From NCBI GenBank assembly GCA_021805585.1, contig JAJZEY010000549.1:1-13221 (forward strand): DNA of 13,221 nt, read 5' to 3'. This stretch comes from Planctomycetota bacterium. Its GTDB lineage: Bacteria; Planctomycetota; Phycisphaerae; WQYP01. This document shows positions 6,209 to 13,221 of this stretch, piece by piece (the stretch's first letter is position 1; each line of letters begins with the position of its first letter). A program made the translations under genes and the position numbers. The notes below the pieces were generated by a model. The model was given only the letters and a program-made list of their open reading frames with translations, was not told the origin of the DNA and did not search any database.

Positions 6209-7996
6209 TTACTGTGCCTGTTCAGACATAAGCATGAACAGGGGGGCAATCGCGCGGCCCTGGTTGACGGTATCTTCCAGCGTGGCCATCGGTATGAAAG
6301 CCTTGATCCTCATGCGGCTGCCCGCGGCGCTGGCGCTGACCACCATCGGTGTGAACCGCCGGCCCAGAACCAGTCCATTGGTCGCTGGCTGCGGCATTCC
6401 GTTGGCCTTTCGCAAATTCGCCGCCATGTCGGAAAGCAGACGATTGATAAGCAGATAGGAAACACCATTGGCCTGCGGCAGCACATGTTTTTGTGCGGCT
6501 TGAATGGACGGGCTGCCGCCCAGCAAATCCACACCGGTCTGCGAGGCCGCAATGATTTCGGGAATTTTGGCCGTTGGCGTACCCATAAGTCCGATCGCTC
6601 TGGTTTTGCTTAATGTTCCGAAGTATTCCACCATTTCCGGCCGACCGAAGACCGTTTTGAACATCGAGGCAATCGAATGGTTTCCCGGCTTGGCTTTCAT
6701 TTCCAACCGCGTCAGCGAAACATTTCCAGCCACTATAGCTTTGGGCTTGTAAGTGATCACAAACGGTTGGGGACTGGCGGCATTGGCCGCGTTCATCGCC
6801 TTGAGAAACTTTGGTATGAAGCCTTCCATTGATGCCATGACGCCGGTAGCATCCGTATAGGTTCCAAGCGACACGACGCTGATGCCGCCGCCATTGTGCG
6901 AGCTTAGAATTACACTGCTTGATTTACGGACGTTGGCGACTAATTTGTTATAAATGGCCAGATCTTTTTCCAGGTTCTTTTCAATGGCGCCTAAAGCACC
7001 AGTGGTCTGCTTCGGCCGTTCAAGAGTTTTGAGCCATTGCGACAACGCCAGACCATTGACGCTATAAGCCTGGGCCATCACATATCGCCCGCCCGGCAGA
7101 CCCTTAAGAGGTGCGTTACCCAGCGCGGACTGTGCGGCCAGTAACTGGCCCATGGGTGTGCCCGGCTGCATATCGCCAATTTCCTGCAGGCTGATTCCCC
7201 GGTTGGAAATGTGCACCCCAATAAATTGCCGCTGCGAATTACCCAGAAACTGTTCCATTACCCGGACGAAAATTAATTGCATGGTCGCCGACTGAATCTG
7301 CGAAGGATCGCCGGCTTCAAAGCCCAGCATCATTTGCGATTCGGCGTTTAACCCGGCGCTGGCGATGGGGCCAAGAACTTTCATGTTCAGATACGCGCTG
7401 ATATCGCTGCCGGTAACCGCCTTCATATAAGTTGGACTTAATGTGCCCGAAAGCATCGCCTTATTGGCCATAAAGGCAATCAATGCGTCTTTTAATGGCG
7501 AAAGCAGGGCATAGCCACCCTGCTGTGCAAGAAACATCGGCGAGCCGGTGGGATCTTGACCCGCACTGATGCCATTTTGTGGAGCGCCGCACTGATACGC
7601 TTTTTCCGCTGCCGCATAGTTGGTTACCGGAACCATCGCCACCATCCATTGTGATGCCGACTGCATGCTTCCCTTGGGCGGCGGCAACATCGCAATGCCC
7701 GCCGACCGGTTGGCGTCGAATGTGCCCGTCAGACCCATGCTCTGTTCACCGGAAGCCAGCGGGTCTTGCGTAACGGGAATTTTAAGCTGTTTGGCAATCT
7801 GAATAATTTTTCGGTCCAGCGCTGCCGGGTCGCGGAAAATAATCACCGCGCTGCTGTCCGCCGGCGACATGGAACATATTTTCATAGCCGGGTTTGTTGC
7901 CCCCTGGGCGGCAACCGCAAGCCCCATCAGGCCAAGTGCCGAAAGCCCGGGTGCCAGTTTCTTCGCCAGTCGTGTGGTCAGAGATAATTTTCCCAT
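6209..7996 (-). CDS. Secreted or periplasmic protein of unknown function (595 aa)
   Basis: The function is not recognised. A clear Sec signal peptide spans residues 1 to about 33: basic LTTRLAKKL, hydrophobic LSALGLMGLAVA, and a likely cleavage after AQGA, so the mature protein should be outside the cytoplasm. The mature chain is rich in Ala, Gly, Met and Gln, has no further membrane helix, and appears to repeat a theme of alpha/beta units. Examples are AVIIFRDPAALDRKI, WMVAMVPVTNYAAAEKAY, YALLSPLKDALIAFMANKAML, and later RFTPMVVSASAAGSRMRIKAFIPMATLED. The V-P-V-T-(N/D)-x-A-A pattern followed by a residual-activity-like YALLS resembles large secreted proteins of unknown function (DUF3352-like) that I know from Planctomycetota; this is a weak comparison from memory. 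The start at 7996 has AAGGA about 7 nt upstream. It ends in UAA, with a UGA 14 codons further in frame. It is separated from the PEPCK gene by 192 bp and is probably a separate transcript. Confidence 0.8.
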   Translation of the reverse strand: MGKLSLTTRLAKKLAPGLSALGLMGLAVAAQGATNPAMKICSMSPADSSAVIIFRDPAALDRKIIQIAKQLKIPVTQDPLASGEQSMGLTGTFDANRSAGIAMLPPPKGSMQSASQWMVAMVPVTNYAAAEKAYQCGAPQNGISAGQDPTGSPMFLAQQGGYALLSPLKDALIAFMANKAMLSGTLSPTYMKAVTGSDISAYLNMKVLGPIASAGLNAESQMMLGFEAGDPSQIQSATMQLIFVRVMEQFLGNSQRQFIGVHISNRGISLQEIGDMQPGTPMGQLLAAQSALGNAPLKGLPGGRYVMAQAYSVNGLALSQWLKTLERPKQTTGALGAIEKNLEKDLAIYNKLVANVRKSSSVILSSHNGGGISVVSLGTYTDATGVMASMEGFIPKFLKAMNAANAASPQPFVITYKPKAIVAGNVSLTRLEMKAKPGNHSIASMFKTVFGRPEMVEYFGTLSKTRAIGLMGTPTAKIPEIIAASQTGVDLLGGSPSIQAAQKHVLPQANGVSYLLINRLLSDMAANLRKANGMPQPATNGLVLGRRFTPMVVSASAAGSRMRIKAFIPMATLEDTVNQGRAIAPLFMLMSEQAQ

Positions 7997-8156
7997 GGTC
8001 GGTTCCTTTCCAATTACGGTTGCCTGTCCGGTCGCCGCGCGGCACCGGATCGCGGTAGATAATCTGTCCCGTAATCCAACCGCTCGGAGGCCATCGCACG
8101 TTTAGAAAGCTCGGTTAAAGCCTGGTGCGCCGGGAAACCTGCTGATGAAGTTCGGA

Positions 8157-8186
8157 ATTGTATCATGGATGGTCCGATTTTGACAA
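8157..8186 (-). promoter_or_regulatory. Probable sigma70-type promoter for the secreted-protein gene
   Basis: On the minus strand, TTGTCA (8186-8181) and TACAAT (8162-8157) each match consensus at 5 of 6 positions, with an 18-bp spacer. The start would be near 8150, giving a leader of roughly 150 nt before the AUG at 7996. Confidence 0.45.
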
Positions 8187-8234
8187 TTCGCCCGGAAATC
8201 TTCGCGGTTTAGGCCAAATTTAATTATATTTGAA

Positions 8235-8246
8235 CCTGACATCAGG
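8235..8246. promoter_or_regulatory. Perfect 12-bp palindrome, candidate operator
   Basis: CCTGA-CA-TCAGG is a perfect inverted repeat with a 2-bp centre, next to an AT-rich stretch that includes TATAAT on the minus strand (8228-8223). Its place between two divergent promoters makes it a candidate regulator site. No regulator gene is evident nearby, and such short palindromes also arise by chance. Confidence 0.25.
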
Positions 8247-8316
8247 GGCCGGCCAATCCGCCGGTCAATAGGAATCGGGCACCAGCTTGCGAAAATCCCT
8301 CCTCAATAGGCCAATT

Positions 8317-8345
8317 TTGGCAGACAGCCTGAAACAGTATAGAAT
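8317..8345 (+). promoter_or_regulatory. Probable sigma70-type promoter for the two-gene cassette
   Basis: TTGGCA (8317-8322) and TAGAAT (8340-8345) are separated by exactly 17 bp, each close to consensus. The start would fall at about 8352, almost on the AUG at 8355. The first gene is therefore either near-leaderless or is really started further in, at AUG 8421. Confidence 0.5.
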
Positions 8346-8354
8346 AAATGCCGT

Positions 8355-8747
8355 ATGAAAATGCCATCCCATAAGCGGAAGAATCCCAAACACCGGGCTT
8401 TAGGCCAATGCCCGGCGGGGATGAAAAATGCCATTGTTGCCGAAAAAGCAATCTATGCCGGCAGCATCAATCATAAAGACCTGCCGAGTTTTGCCGGCTC
8501 ACCGCCGCGACCGCGACCTGACGCAAGCATCTGTCCGCGCTATCTGGCGCAAAAGCAGCCAATTATTCAACAATGGCTTGCGGACGGAATTAGTCGGGGT
8601 CATTTCAGCGGGGTTTGGGATGATAAATTCCCGCGGTACGTCTGGCATCGCGAGGCCGACGTGGTTTTTGAAGCACGTCATATCGGACAGGGGCGATACA
8701 AAGGGTATCCACTGGGACCGGATGAAATCGTTCGGGGGCTTCCATGA
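8355..8747 (+). CDS. Small protein of unknown function, first gene of a two-gene cassette (130 aa)
   Basis: The function is not recognised. The first 35 residues are basic and poorly structured. From about residue 36 there is a proline-rich segment (LPSFAGSPPRPRP), a helix (YLAQKQPIIQQWLADGI), and a compact aromatic C-terminal motif: GVWDDKFPRYVWHREADVV, then FEARHIGQGRYKGYPL. I recall this W-x-(D/x)-x-FPRYVW and YKGYPL signature from short conserved proteins in many bacteria, with no known function. The AUG at 8355 has no SD and lies at the predicted transcription start. AUG 8421 (residue 23) is a real alternative, preceded by a CCGGGC/GCCCGG stem (8393-8398 and 8410-8415) and a GGCGGGG run that is too close to be a good SD. 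The stop overlaps the next gene as ATGA, so the two are translated as a pair. A regulatory or antitoxin-like role is conceivable but not shown. Confidence 0.65.
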   Translation: MKMPSHKRKNPKHRALGQCPAGMKNAIVAEKAIYAGSINHKDLPSFAGSPPRPRPDASICPRYLAQKQPIIQQWLADGISRGHFSGVWDDKFPRYVWHREADVVFEARHIGQGRYKGYPLGPDEIVRGLP

Positions 8748-10033
8748 GCGACATTGAAGTAAGTTATACATGGCTCGATTTCGGATTGAATGATGCGCCG
8801 GAAATTGCCGCCACTTTCGCCGATTTCAAGCTCGCGATTGGTGGTCGGGTTATCACCAGAATTCTGGATAAACGCGCCCAAACCACCCGCGACCAAATCA
8901 GAACGCCTCTTTTCCCTGTGGCTGAATGGCTGGTCGCAAACTGGTGGAGCGTGTTCCACGAAGAGCGAACGCCGGGCAAGCCGCAAGCGGCTGCGGAGGC
9001 CGAATCGCGCCATTCCCTTTATTGTGCGCAAGAGGGGTTCGCACTTCCAAGGCTCAATATTTATTCCGAAGGCGGCGGCATTAATCTTTCCTGGGTGGCC
9101 GGCCACGGTGAATACCAGCCTGTCGAATTCATCAGCACGGGCGACGTTTCCGTTCCGCGCCCGGATTTTCAAGCGGCAGCCGTGAAGATTATTGAAGCCG
9201 TGCTGGACAGGCTTGATGCCCTTGGCATCCCGAGTCCCGCACTCTTAGAAAATTGGAACGCAATACGGAATTCAGACCCAGAAGAAACGGAATTCTGTAC
9301 CGCCGCGGCTTTGCTTGGAATAGACCCCTATGATATGCCCGACAATATCGGTCAATCCATGCTTGAAATCTGGTCGCAAATACCCGAAGGCCTGCGGGAC
9401 GACGCCTTTTCCGCTTCCACAATTGAAAAATTGCCGGAGGTTGGAATCTGGATTCGCGATGGGCTTGAAAAAATTTGGCCCGCCCGCGAAAGCCCAACGC
9501 GCCTTCAACACCTCGCCGGACTATACGCCAGACCGATGCGCGACGACGCCGCGACACCATGGGAATATGGCTATACCCTGGCGCGGCATGCCAGAAAGAA
9601 ACTTAATTTACGCGAAGACGTTGCAGCCAATCTGGACGATTTTACTGACCGTAATAGCAGCCCTGTACCATCCGCACCATTGCCGACGATCGATGGCCTG
9701 GCGGCCCTGGACCATCAGCTAATCACTTGCTATACAAGCAAAAAGCGGCCGGAATCACTGCGGTTTTTGGTCGCGCGGTCAATGTTCAGCCTGCTATATG
9801 GATCGAATTCAAACGTCATTCTTCTCACCTCGGCAATAACCGTTCGGCAACAGATTGAAAGAGCTTTTGCCGCCGAACTTCTGATTTCATCGAATGCAAT
9901 CAAGGCAAGGATAAGCTCGGAAGAAATAACGCAGGATGAGATTGCCGATATCGCCGCGGACTTTTTGGTTTCAAGCTTTGTGGTGCAATACCAGATACGG
10001 AACCACCATTTGGCGAAAATCAGCGACGTGTGA
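8744..10033 (+). CDS. ImmA/IrrE-like protein of unknown function lacking the HEXXH motif (429 aa)
   Basis: This is a soluble protein of unknown function. The N-terminal half contains VSYTWLDFGL at the start, RVITRILDKRAQTTRDQIRT (about 36-55) and the aromatic patch PVAEWLVANWWSVFHE (about 58-73). The middle has EETEFCTAAALLGIDPYDMPD (about 180-200), a pattern I know beside helix-turn-helix and IrrE-like domains. The C-terminal part, RFLVARSMFSLL, then an R-QQIERAFAAELLISS segment and DIAADFLVSSFVVQYQIRN, follows the layout of ImmA/IrrE metallopeptidases: a helix that should carry HEXXH, a second R-x-A-x-x-F-A-A-E-L-L helix, then a VS-x-x-V-x-x-Q-(L/I)-x-N helix. At the expected site the HEXXH residues are replaced by ARSMF, so zinc proteolysis is unlikely. 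No HEXXH occurs elsewhere in the protein. The start overlaps the preceding stop by ATGA, and GGGGG lies about 5-9 nt upstream. It ends in UGA, 65 bp before the convergent alaS stop. Confidence 0.7.
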   Translation: MSDIEVSYTWLDFGLNDAPEIAATFADFKLAIGGRVITRILDKRAQTTRDQIRTPLFPVAEWLVANWWSVFHEERTPGKPQAAAEAESRHSLYCAQEGFALPRLNIYSEGGGINLSWVAGHGEYQPVEFISTGDVSVPRPDFQAAAVKIIEAVLDRLDALGIPSPALLENWNAIRNSDPEETEFCTAAALLGIDPYDMPDNIGQSMLEIWSQIPEGLRDDAFSASTIEKLPEVGIWIRDGLEKIWPARESPTRLQHLAGLYARPMRDDAATPWEYGYTLARHARKKLNLREDVAANLDDFTDRNSSPVPSAPLPTIDGLAALDHQLITCYTSKKRPESLRFLVARSMFSLLYGSNSNVILLTSAITVRQQIERAFAAELLISSNAIKARISSEEITQDEIADIAADFLVSSFVVQYQIRNHHLAKISDV

Positions 10034-10098
10034 ACGCGCACCGCGCCCTTTGCCTGAATTTATTTGTGGCCTGCCGCGCCCCCCGATGGAAAATAAAA

Positions 10099-12996
10099 TC
10101 AGGCCAGTTTGACTGCCGCAAAATCGCGGCCCGCCTCCAGGGCTTTTTCAATGGCGGCTATATCTTTGCCGCCGGCCATAGCCAGTTGCGGCCGCCCTCC
10201 GCCGCTGCCTCCCACCAGCGGGGCAATCTGTTTGACCCAATCGCCGGCTTTTAATTTGCCGATCAGGCTGTCGCTGACGGAAGCCAGCAGATTGACCTTG
10301 GGCGGCTGGGCATTGCCATCTTTATCCGCCTGAATATGTGTGCCCGCCAGCAGCATCGCAAGGGAATCTTGACCGAGCCGTTTCTTCGGGTTGTCCATGA
10401 CCGATCGCAGCGCATCCTGATCGCCTGCGGAAAGCTGACCGACAATAAGTTTCGCCTGACCGGGCATCTGGACCGCGGAAACCAGCCGATCCACATCACT
10501 GGAGAAATCATGGCCGTCGGTATTTCCACCGGCATGTCTTTTCTGTTCCAGTTTTAGCTTTTCCTGAACTGCGGCCTGCGTATGCGAAGCCAGCCTCCGA
10601 GCCATCATGGGCAGCCCCGGTTCGCGGGCGACTTTCTGAATTTCCGCCAGCAGAGCGGGCAGTTCACTGACCGGCGCGTGGGCCGCCTTATCCACAAGTG
10701 TCATCACATTGCCGGCCTGTCGCTGGGCGTCGCGGGCGGCCTGACCCGTAAGGGCGACCACGCGCCGCACGCCTTTGCTGACGGATTCTTCGCCAATCAG
10801 GACAAAGGCCTCCGCCTGGGAGGTGCGTGCCAGATGGGTACCGCCGCAGAATTCGATGGAATATTGCCGCCAGTTCGGATTCGCCGGGTCGGCTAGAAGA
10901 TCTTCCACAGGGCGGCCAATGCAGACCACCCGAACCATGGGCGGATATTTTTCACCAAAAATAGCCCGCAGTGAAAAAATCTCGCGGCCTTTTTCCGCCG
11001 ATACCACGGCGGTGTGCACCGGCATATCCGCTTCAATGGCCTTGGCCACCAGCGCTTCGACATGGGCAAGCTGGTCATCTGAAACCGGTACGGGCTGGCT
11101 GAAATCGAACCGCAGTTTTTGTGAATCCACCAGCGAACCCTTTTGCTGAACATGGTCGCCGAGTACCTGCCGCAGCGCCCAGTTAAGCAGATGGGTGGAC
11201 GTATGATTTTTTTCCGTGCGTTGCCGGGCCGAAAACACTTCGGCGGTAACCGAGTCCCCAACCGTGAATTTGCCTGTTTTAATATGGCCGATATGCAGAA
11301 CAAATCCGGCGGCACTGTGGGTTGTTTCCACAATAAATACGCCGCCATGATCCGTGCGAATTTCCCCCGCGTCGCCGACCTGTCCACCCATTTCAGCGTA
11401 AAAATTGGTTTTATCCAGCAGCAGCGCGGCTTTGCCGGATCCGCCCGCATGGTCGCACAGGTGCGTGCCATCCCATATTGCAGCCACATGGGCGCGCAGC
11501 GGCTTGTGCAGAAATTTTGCCTGGTCGTCCGTGGGATGCACCCGCATGGTGGCAAGTTCGGTCAGGATATTGTCCGGCAGGTCGGCCAGATTTTCCGGGC
11601 CGCTCCGCCCGGCGCTGCGTGCTTTATCGCGGGCGGCATCCATCAGCTTTTCATATCCGGACACATCCACATCCATATCCTGTTCGCGGGCGATAATCTG
11701 GGTCAGATCTATCGGAAAGCCGTAGGTGTCATGCAATTTGAACGCATTGGCTGCGGATACCACCGGTCGAGTGCCCGCGGCGGGTGCCTTGCGGGCTTCA
11801 TCGGCGGCGGCGGAAAAAAGTTCCAGGCCGCGGTCAAGCGTACGACTGAAACTTTCCTCTTCACCTTGAATCATTTTTGCCACCGCTTCCGGATGGGCTT
11901 TAATTTCCGGGAATGCCTCTCCCATGGCATGAACCACCACGGGCACCAGCCGATGCAGGAACGGCTGGCGCAGTTCCAGCGTCTGCCGGCCAAAGCGCAC
12001 GGCGCGCCGCAGAATGCGCCGCAGCACATAACCGCGACCTTCATTGGAGGGAATCGCGCCATCGGTCAGGGCGAATGTCAGGCAGCGGATATGATCGGCG
12101 ACTACCCGAAAGGCAATGTCACGTGACAGGCCGAGGTTGCCGGCCTCTTCGCCGCCGGCCTGGTCCAGCGTGGGAAATTCCCCGCCATAACCGAGGCCGG
12201 AAAGGTCGCTGATGGCGTTAAAAATTGGTGTAAACAGATCGGTGGCGTAGTTATCCGAAAACCCGCCGATGACCTGACATATCCGTTCCAGTCCCATGCC
12301 GGTATCCACATGCCGGGCCGGCAATGGCGTGAGTTTGCGGCCGGCACCGCGGTTGTACTGAATAAACACCAGATTCCATATTTCCATGACGCGCGGGTCG
12401 ATGCCGTTTACCTGCGGGCCGCCGGTGCCGTCCGGCGTGCGGTCAATAAATATTTCCGTGCAGGGGCCGCAAGGGCCGGTATCACCCATTTCCCAGAAAT
12501 TCTCATGCACAAACCGGTGAATATGGTCCGGCTTGACGCCGGCCACGGTTTCCCACAGGCGGGCGGCTTCATCATCCGGTGGCACGCCGTCGGCGGGGTT
12601 GCCCTTGTATACGGTGACATGCAGTCGCGCAGGGTCCAGCTTCCAGACCTGTGTAAGCAGTTCCCAGGCCATTTCAATGGCCCCCTGTTTGAAATAGTCG
12701 CCAAAACTCCAGTTGCCCAGCATTTCAAAGAAAGTGTGGTGGCGGCGCGAACGGCCCACATCGTCCAGGTCGTTGTGTTTCCCCCCGGCGCGAATGCACT
12801 TCTGCGTGTTGGCTACCCGCGGCCAGGAGGCTTTGGACGTGCCCAGAAAATAGGGCTTGAACTGATTCATTCCCGCGTTGGTAAACAGCAGGGTGGGGTC
12901 GTCCAGCGGCACAACCGGGCTGGAAGCCACGAAGGTATGCCGATGCTTTTTGACAAAAAAGTCTATAAACTGCCAGCGAATTTCCCGTGATGTCAT
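10099..12996 (-). CDS. alaS: Alanine--tRNA ligase (965 aa)
   Basis: This class IIc aminoacyl-tRNA synthetase joins alanine to tRNA-Ala and edits mischarged Ser/Gly in the cytosol. All the expected parts are present. The catalytic domain opens with REIRWQFIDFFVKKHRH and carries motif 1 residues SSPVVPLDDPTLLFTNAGMNQFKPYF, then GGKHNDLDDVGRSRRHHTFFEMLGNWSFGDYFK, motif 2 EIWNLVFIQYNR and GMGLERICQV. The editing domain has HTSTH (598-602) and C717GGTH721, the usual Zn/editing-site set, with GVRRVVALTG after it. The C-Ala tail is Gly-rich (GGSGGGRPQLAMAGG). The start at AUG 12996 is chosen because GGAG lies 9 nt upstream and MTSREIRW is the normal opening. An upstream in-frame UUG (13011) would add five residues and lacks an SD. 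It is slightly longer than the E. coli enzyme (about 875 aa); no frame damage was seen. It ends in UGA. Confidence 0.97.
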   Translation of the reverse strand: MTSREIRWQFIDFFVKKHRHTFVASSPVVPLDDPTLLFTNAGMNQFKPYFLGTSKASWPRVANTQKCIRAGGKHNDLDDVGRSRRHHTFFEMLGNWSFGDYFKQGAIEMAWELLTQVWKLDPARLHVTVYKGNPADGVPPDDEAARLWETVAGVKPDHIHRFVHENFWEMGDTGPCGPCTEIFIDRTPDGTGGPQVNGIDPRVMEIWNLVFIQYNRGAGRKLTPLPARHVDTGMGLERICQVIGGFSDNYATDLFTPIFNAISDLSGLGYGGEFPTLDQAGGEEAGNLGLSRDIAFRVVADHIRCLTFALTDGAIPSNEGRGYVLRRILRRAVRFGRQTLELRQPFLHRLVPVVVHAMGEAFPEIKAHPEAVAKMIQGEEESFSRTLDRGLELFSAAADEARKAPAAGTRPVVSAANAFKLHDTYGFPIDLTQIIAREQDMDVDVSGYEKLMDAARDKARSAGRSGPENLADLPDNILTELATMRVHPTDDQAKFLHKPLRAHVAAIWDGTHLCDHAGGSGKAALLLDKTNFYAEMGGQVGDAGEIRTDHGGVFIVETTHSAAGFVLHIGHIKTGKFTVGDSVTAEVFSARQRTEKNHTSTHLLNWALRQVLGDHVQQKGSLVDSQKLRFDFSQPVPVSDDQLAHVEALVAKAIEADMPVHTAVVSAEKGREIFSLRAIFGEKYPPMVRVVCIGRPVEDLLADPANPNWRQYSIEFCGGTHLARTSQAEAFVLIGEESVSKGVRRVVALTGQAARDAQRQAGNVMTLVDKAAHAPVSELPALLAEIQKVAREPGLPMMARRLASHTQAAVQEKLKLEQKRHAGGNTDGHDFSSDVDRLVSAVQMPGQAKLIVGQLSAGDQDALRSVMDNPKKRLGQDSLAMLLAGTHIQADKDGNAQPPKVNLLASVSDSLIGKLKAGDWVKQIAPLVGGSGGGRPQLAMAGGKDIAAIEKALEAGRDFAAVKLA

Positions 12997-13037
12997 GAAC
13001 AGGCTCTCCAAGCGCCGAAACCCAAAACCCTTAGCTT

Positions 13038-13074
13038 AACCGGTTTGCAGCCATTTTGCATTGGTTTGCCGGTT
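13038..13074. promoter_or_regulatory. Repeated GGTTTGC motif within AACCGG/CCGGTT arms upstream of alaS
   Basis: GGTTTGC occurs at 13042-13048 and 13063-13069, 21 bp apart (two helical turns). The pair is enclosed by AACCGG (13038-13043) and CCGGTT (13069-13074), and a related TTTTGCA lies between. The position, 42-78 bp before the alaS start, suits a protein-binding site or a weak leader hairpin. No good -35/-10 pair could be fixed here, and no T-box leader motif was seen. The remaining 13075-13221 holds a run of nine G (13095-13103) and no gene that I can support. Confidence 0.2.
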
Positions 13075-13221
13075 GGCCGAAGTTGCAATTTAAAGGGGGG
13101 GGGCGGCAATTTTTCCGGCGTGGTGCGGCTTTTCATCTTCACAGCCCGCATTTTTTAACGCCAACGCCACTTCATAAAATCCGGCATGGCTTGACGCCCG
13201 ATTTATCGGCAGACCCGGTCA

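Larger units (their letters stand above)
7997..8354. other. Divergent intergenic control region (358 bp)
   Basis: The region lies between the secreted-protein gene (leftward) and the two-gene cassette (rightward). It holds one plausible promoter in each direction (8157-8186 and 8317-8345), a perfect CCTGA/TCAGG palindrome (8235-8246), and a following GGCCGGCC (8247-8254). The leader of the leftward gene would be about 150 nt and contains a 26-codon open frame (8094 to 8014), for which I see no SD and no support. No tRNA, known riboswitch or long protein-coding frame was recognised. Confidence 0.5.

Noticed and set aside
8014..8094. 26-codon open frame in the leader of the secreted-protein gene
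   Set aside because: There is no SD before its AUG, and its composition (RSGAARRPDRQP end) gives no support; such short frames are expected by chance.
8101..8350. Known riboswitch or tRNA in the divergent region
   Set aside because: No cloverleaf, T-box, or conserved riboswitch core could be assembled on either strand.
10034..10098. Bidirectional terminator between the cassette and alaS
   Set aside because: CCGCGCC occurs twice but as a direct repeat, not an inverted one; no stem followed by a T-run was found.
11143..12126. Plus-strand open frame (327 codons) opposite alaS
   Set aside because: It lies wholly antisense to an unambiguous alaS, with shadow-like composition and no ribosome binding site.
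13075..13221. Start of another gene at the right edge
   Set aside because: A plus-strand frame stays open to the window end, but it has no start codon with an SD and no recognisable protein sequence; the minus-strand frames are broken by stops.

Overview
The window is a GC-rich bacterial chromosomal segment with ordinary gene density. No CRISPR array, insertion sequence, rRNA or tRNA was seen. The likely host is a member of Planctomycetota, perhaps Phycisphaerae-like. This is inference only, resting on the style of the small conserved protein at the left end, the large secreted protein of unknown function, and a pyrophosphate-type PEP carboxykinase. No phylogenetic marker was tested apart from reading alaS by eye.

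Layout. A small conserved protein gene (244-600, +) converges on a minus-strand block. In transcription order (right to left) that block runs: a secreted protein of unknown function (7996-6209), a probable PPi-type phosphoenolpyruvate carboxykinase broken into two in-frame ORFs (6016-4778 and 4750-2567), a ten-helix EamA/DMT transporter overlapping the carboxykinase by 20 bp (2586-1540), and a class I SAM methyltransferase interrupted by an in-frame UAA (1423-698). A divergent control region (7997-8354) separates this block from a plus-strand pair of ATGA-overlapping genes (8355-8747 and 8744-10033). The larger protein of that pair ends in an ImmA/IrrE-like segment that lacks the HEXXH zinc motif. 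The right end is a complete alaS (12996-10099, -), convergent with that pair.

The most notable observation is that two genes on the same strand are each cut by a single in-frame UAA, with recognisable family sequence continuing in the same frame directly after it. For the carboxykinase, the second ORF has no ribosome binding site and the nine codons between the ORFs read like protein. The two ORFs together give about 1149 residues, close to the size I recall for single-chain PPi-PEPCK. For the methyltransferase, the C-terminal 73-75 residues follow the stop directly. Intact genes in the window mostly end in UGA. UAA occurs only at these two internal sites and at the ends of the 118-aa and 595-aa genes. 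The most economical explanations are nonsense mutation or consensus error. Readthrough, or a genuinely split two-subunit PEPCK, is possible but unproven.

The PEPCK and transporter are probably co-transcribed and translationally coupled. The transporter start (UUG) lies inside the last codons of the PEPCK gene and uses an SD sequence that is itself PEPCK coding sequence. The methyltransferase has a plausible promoter of its own. The plus-strand pair looks like a small accessory cassette of unknown function with its own strong-looking promoter.
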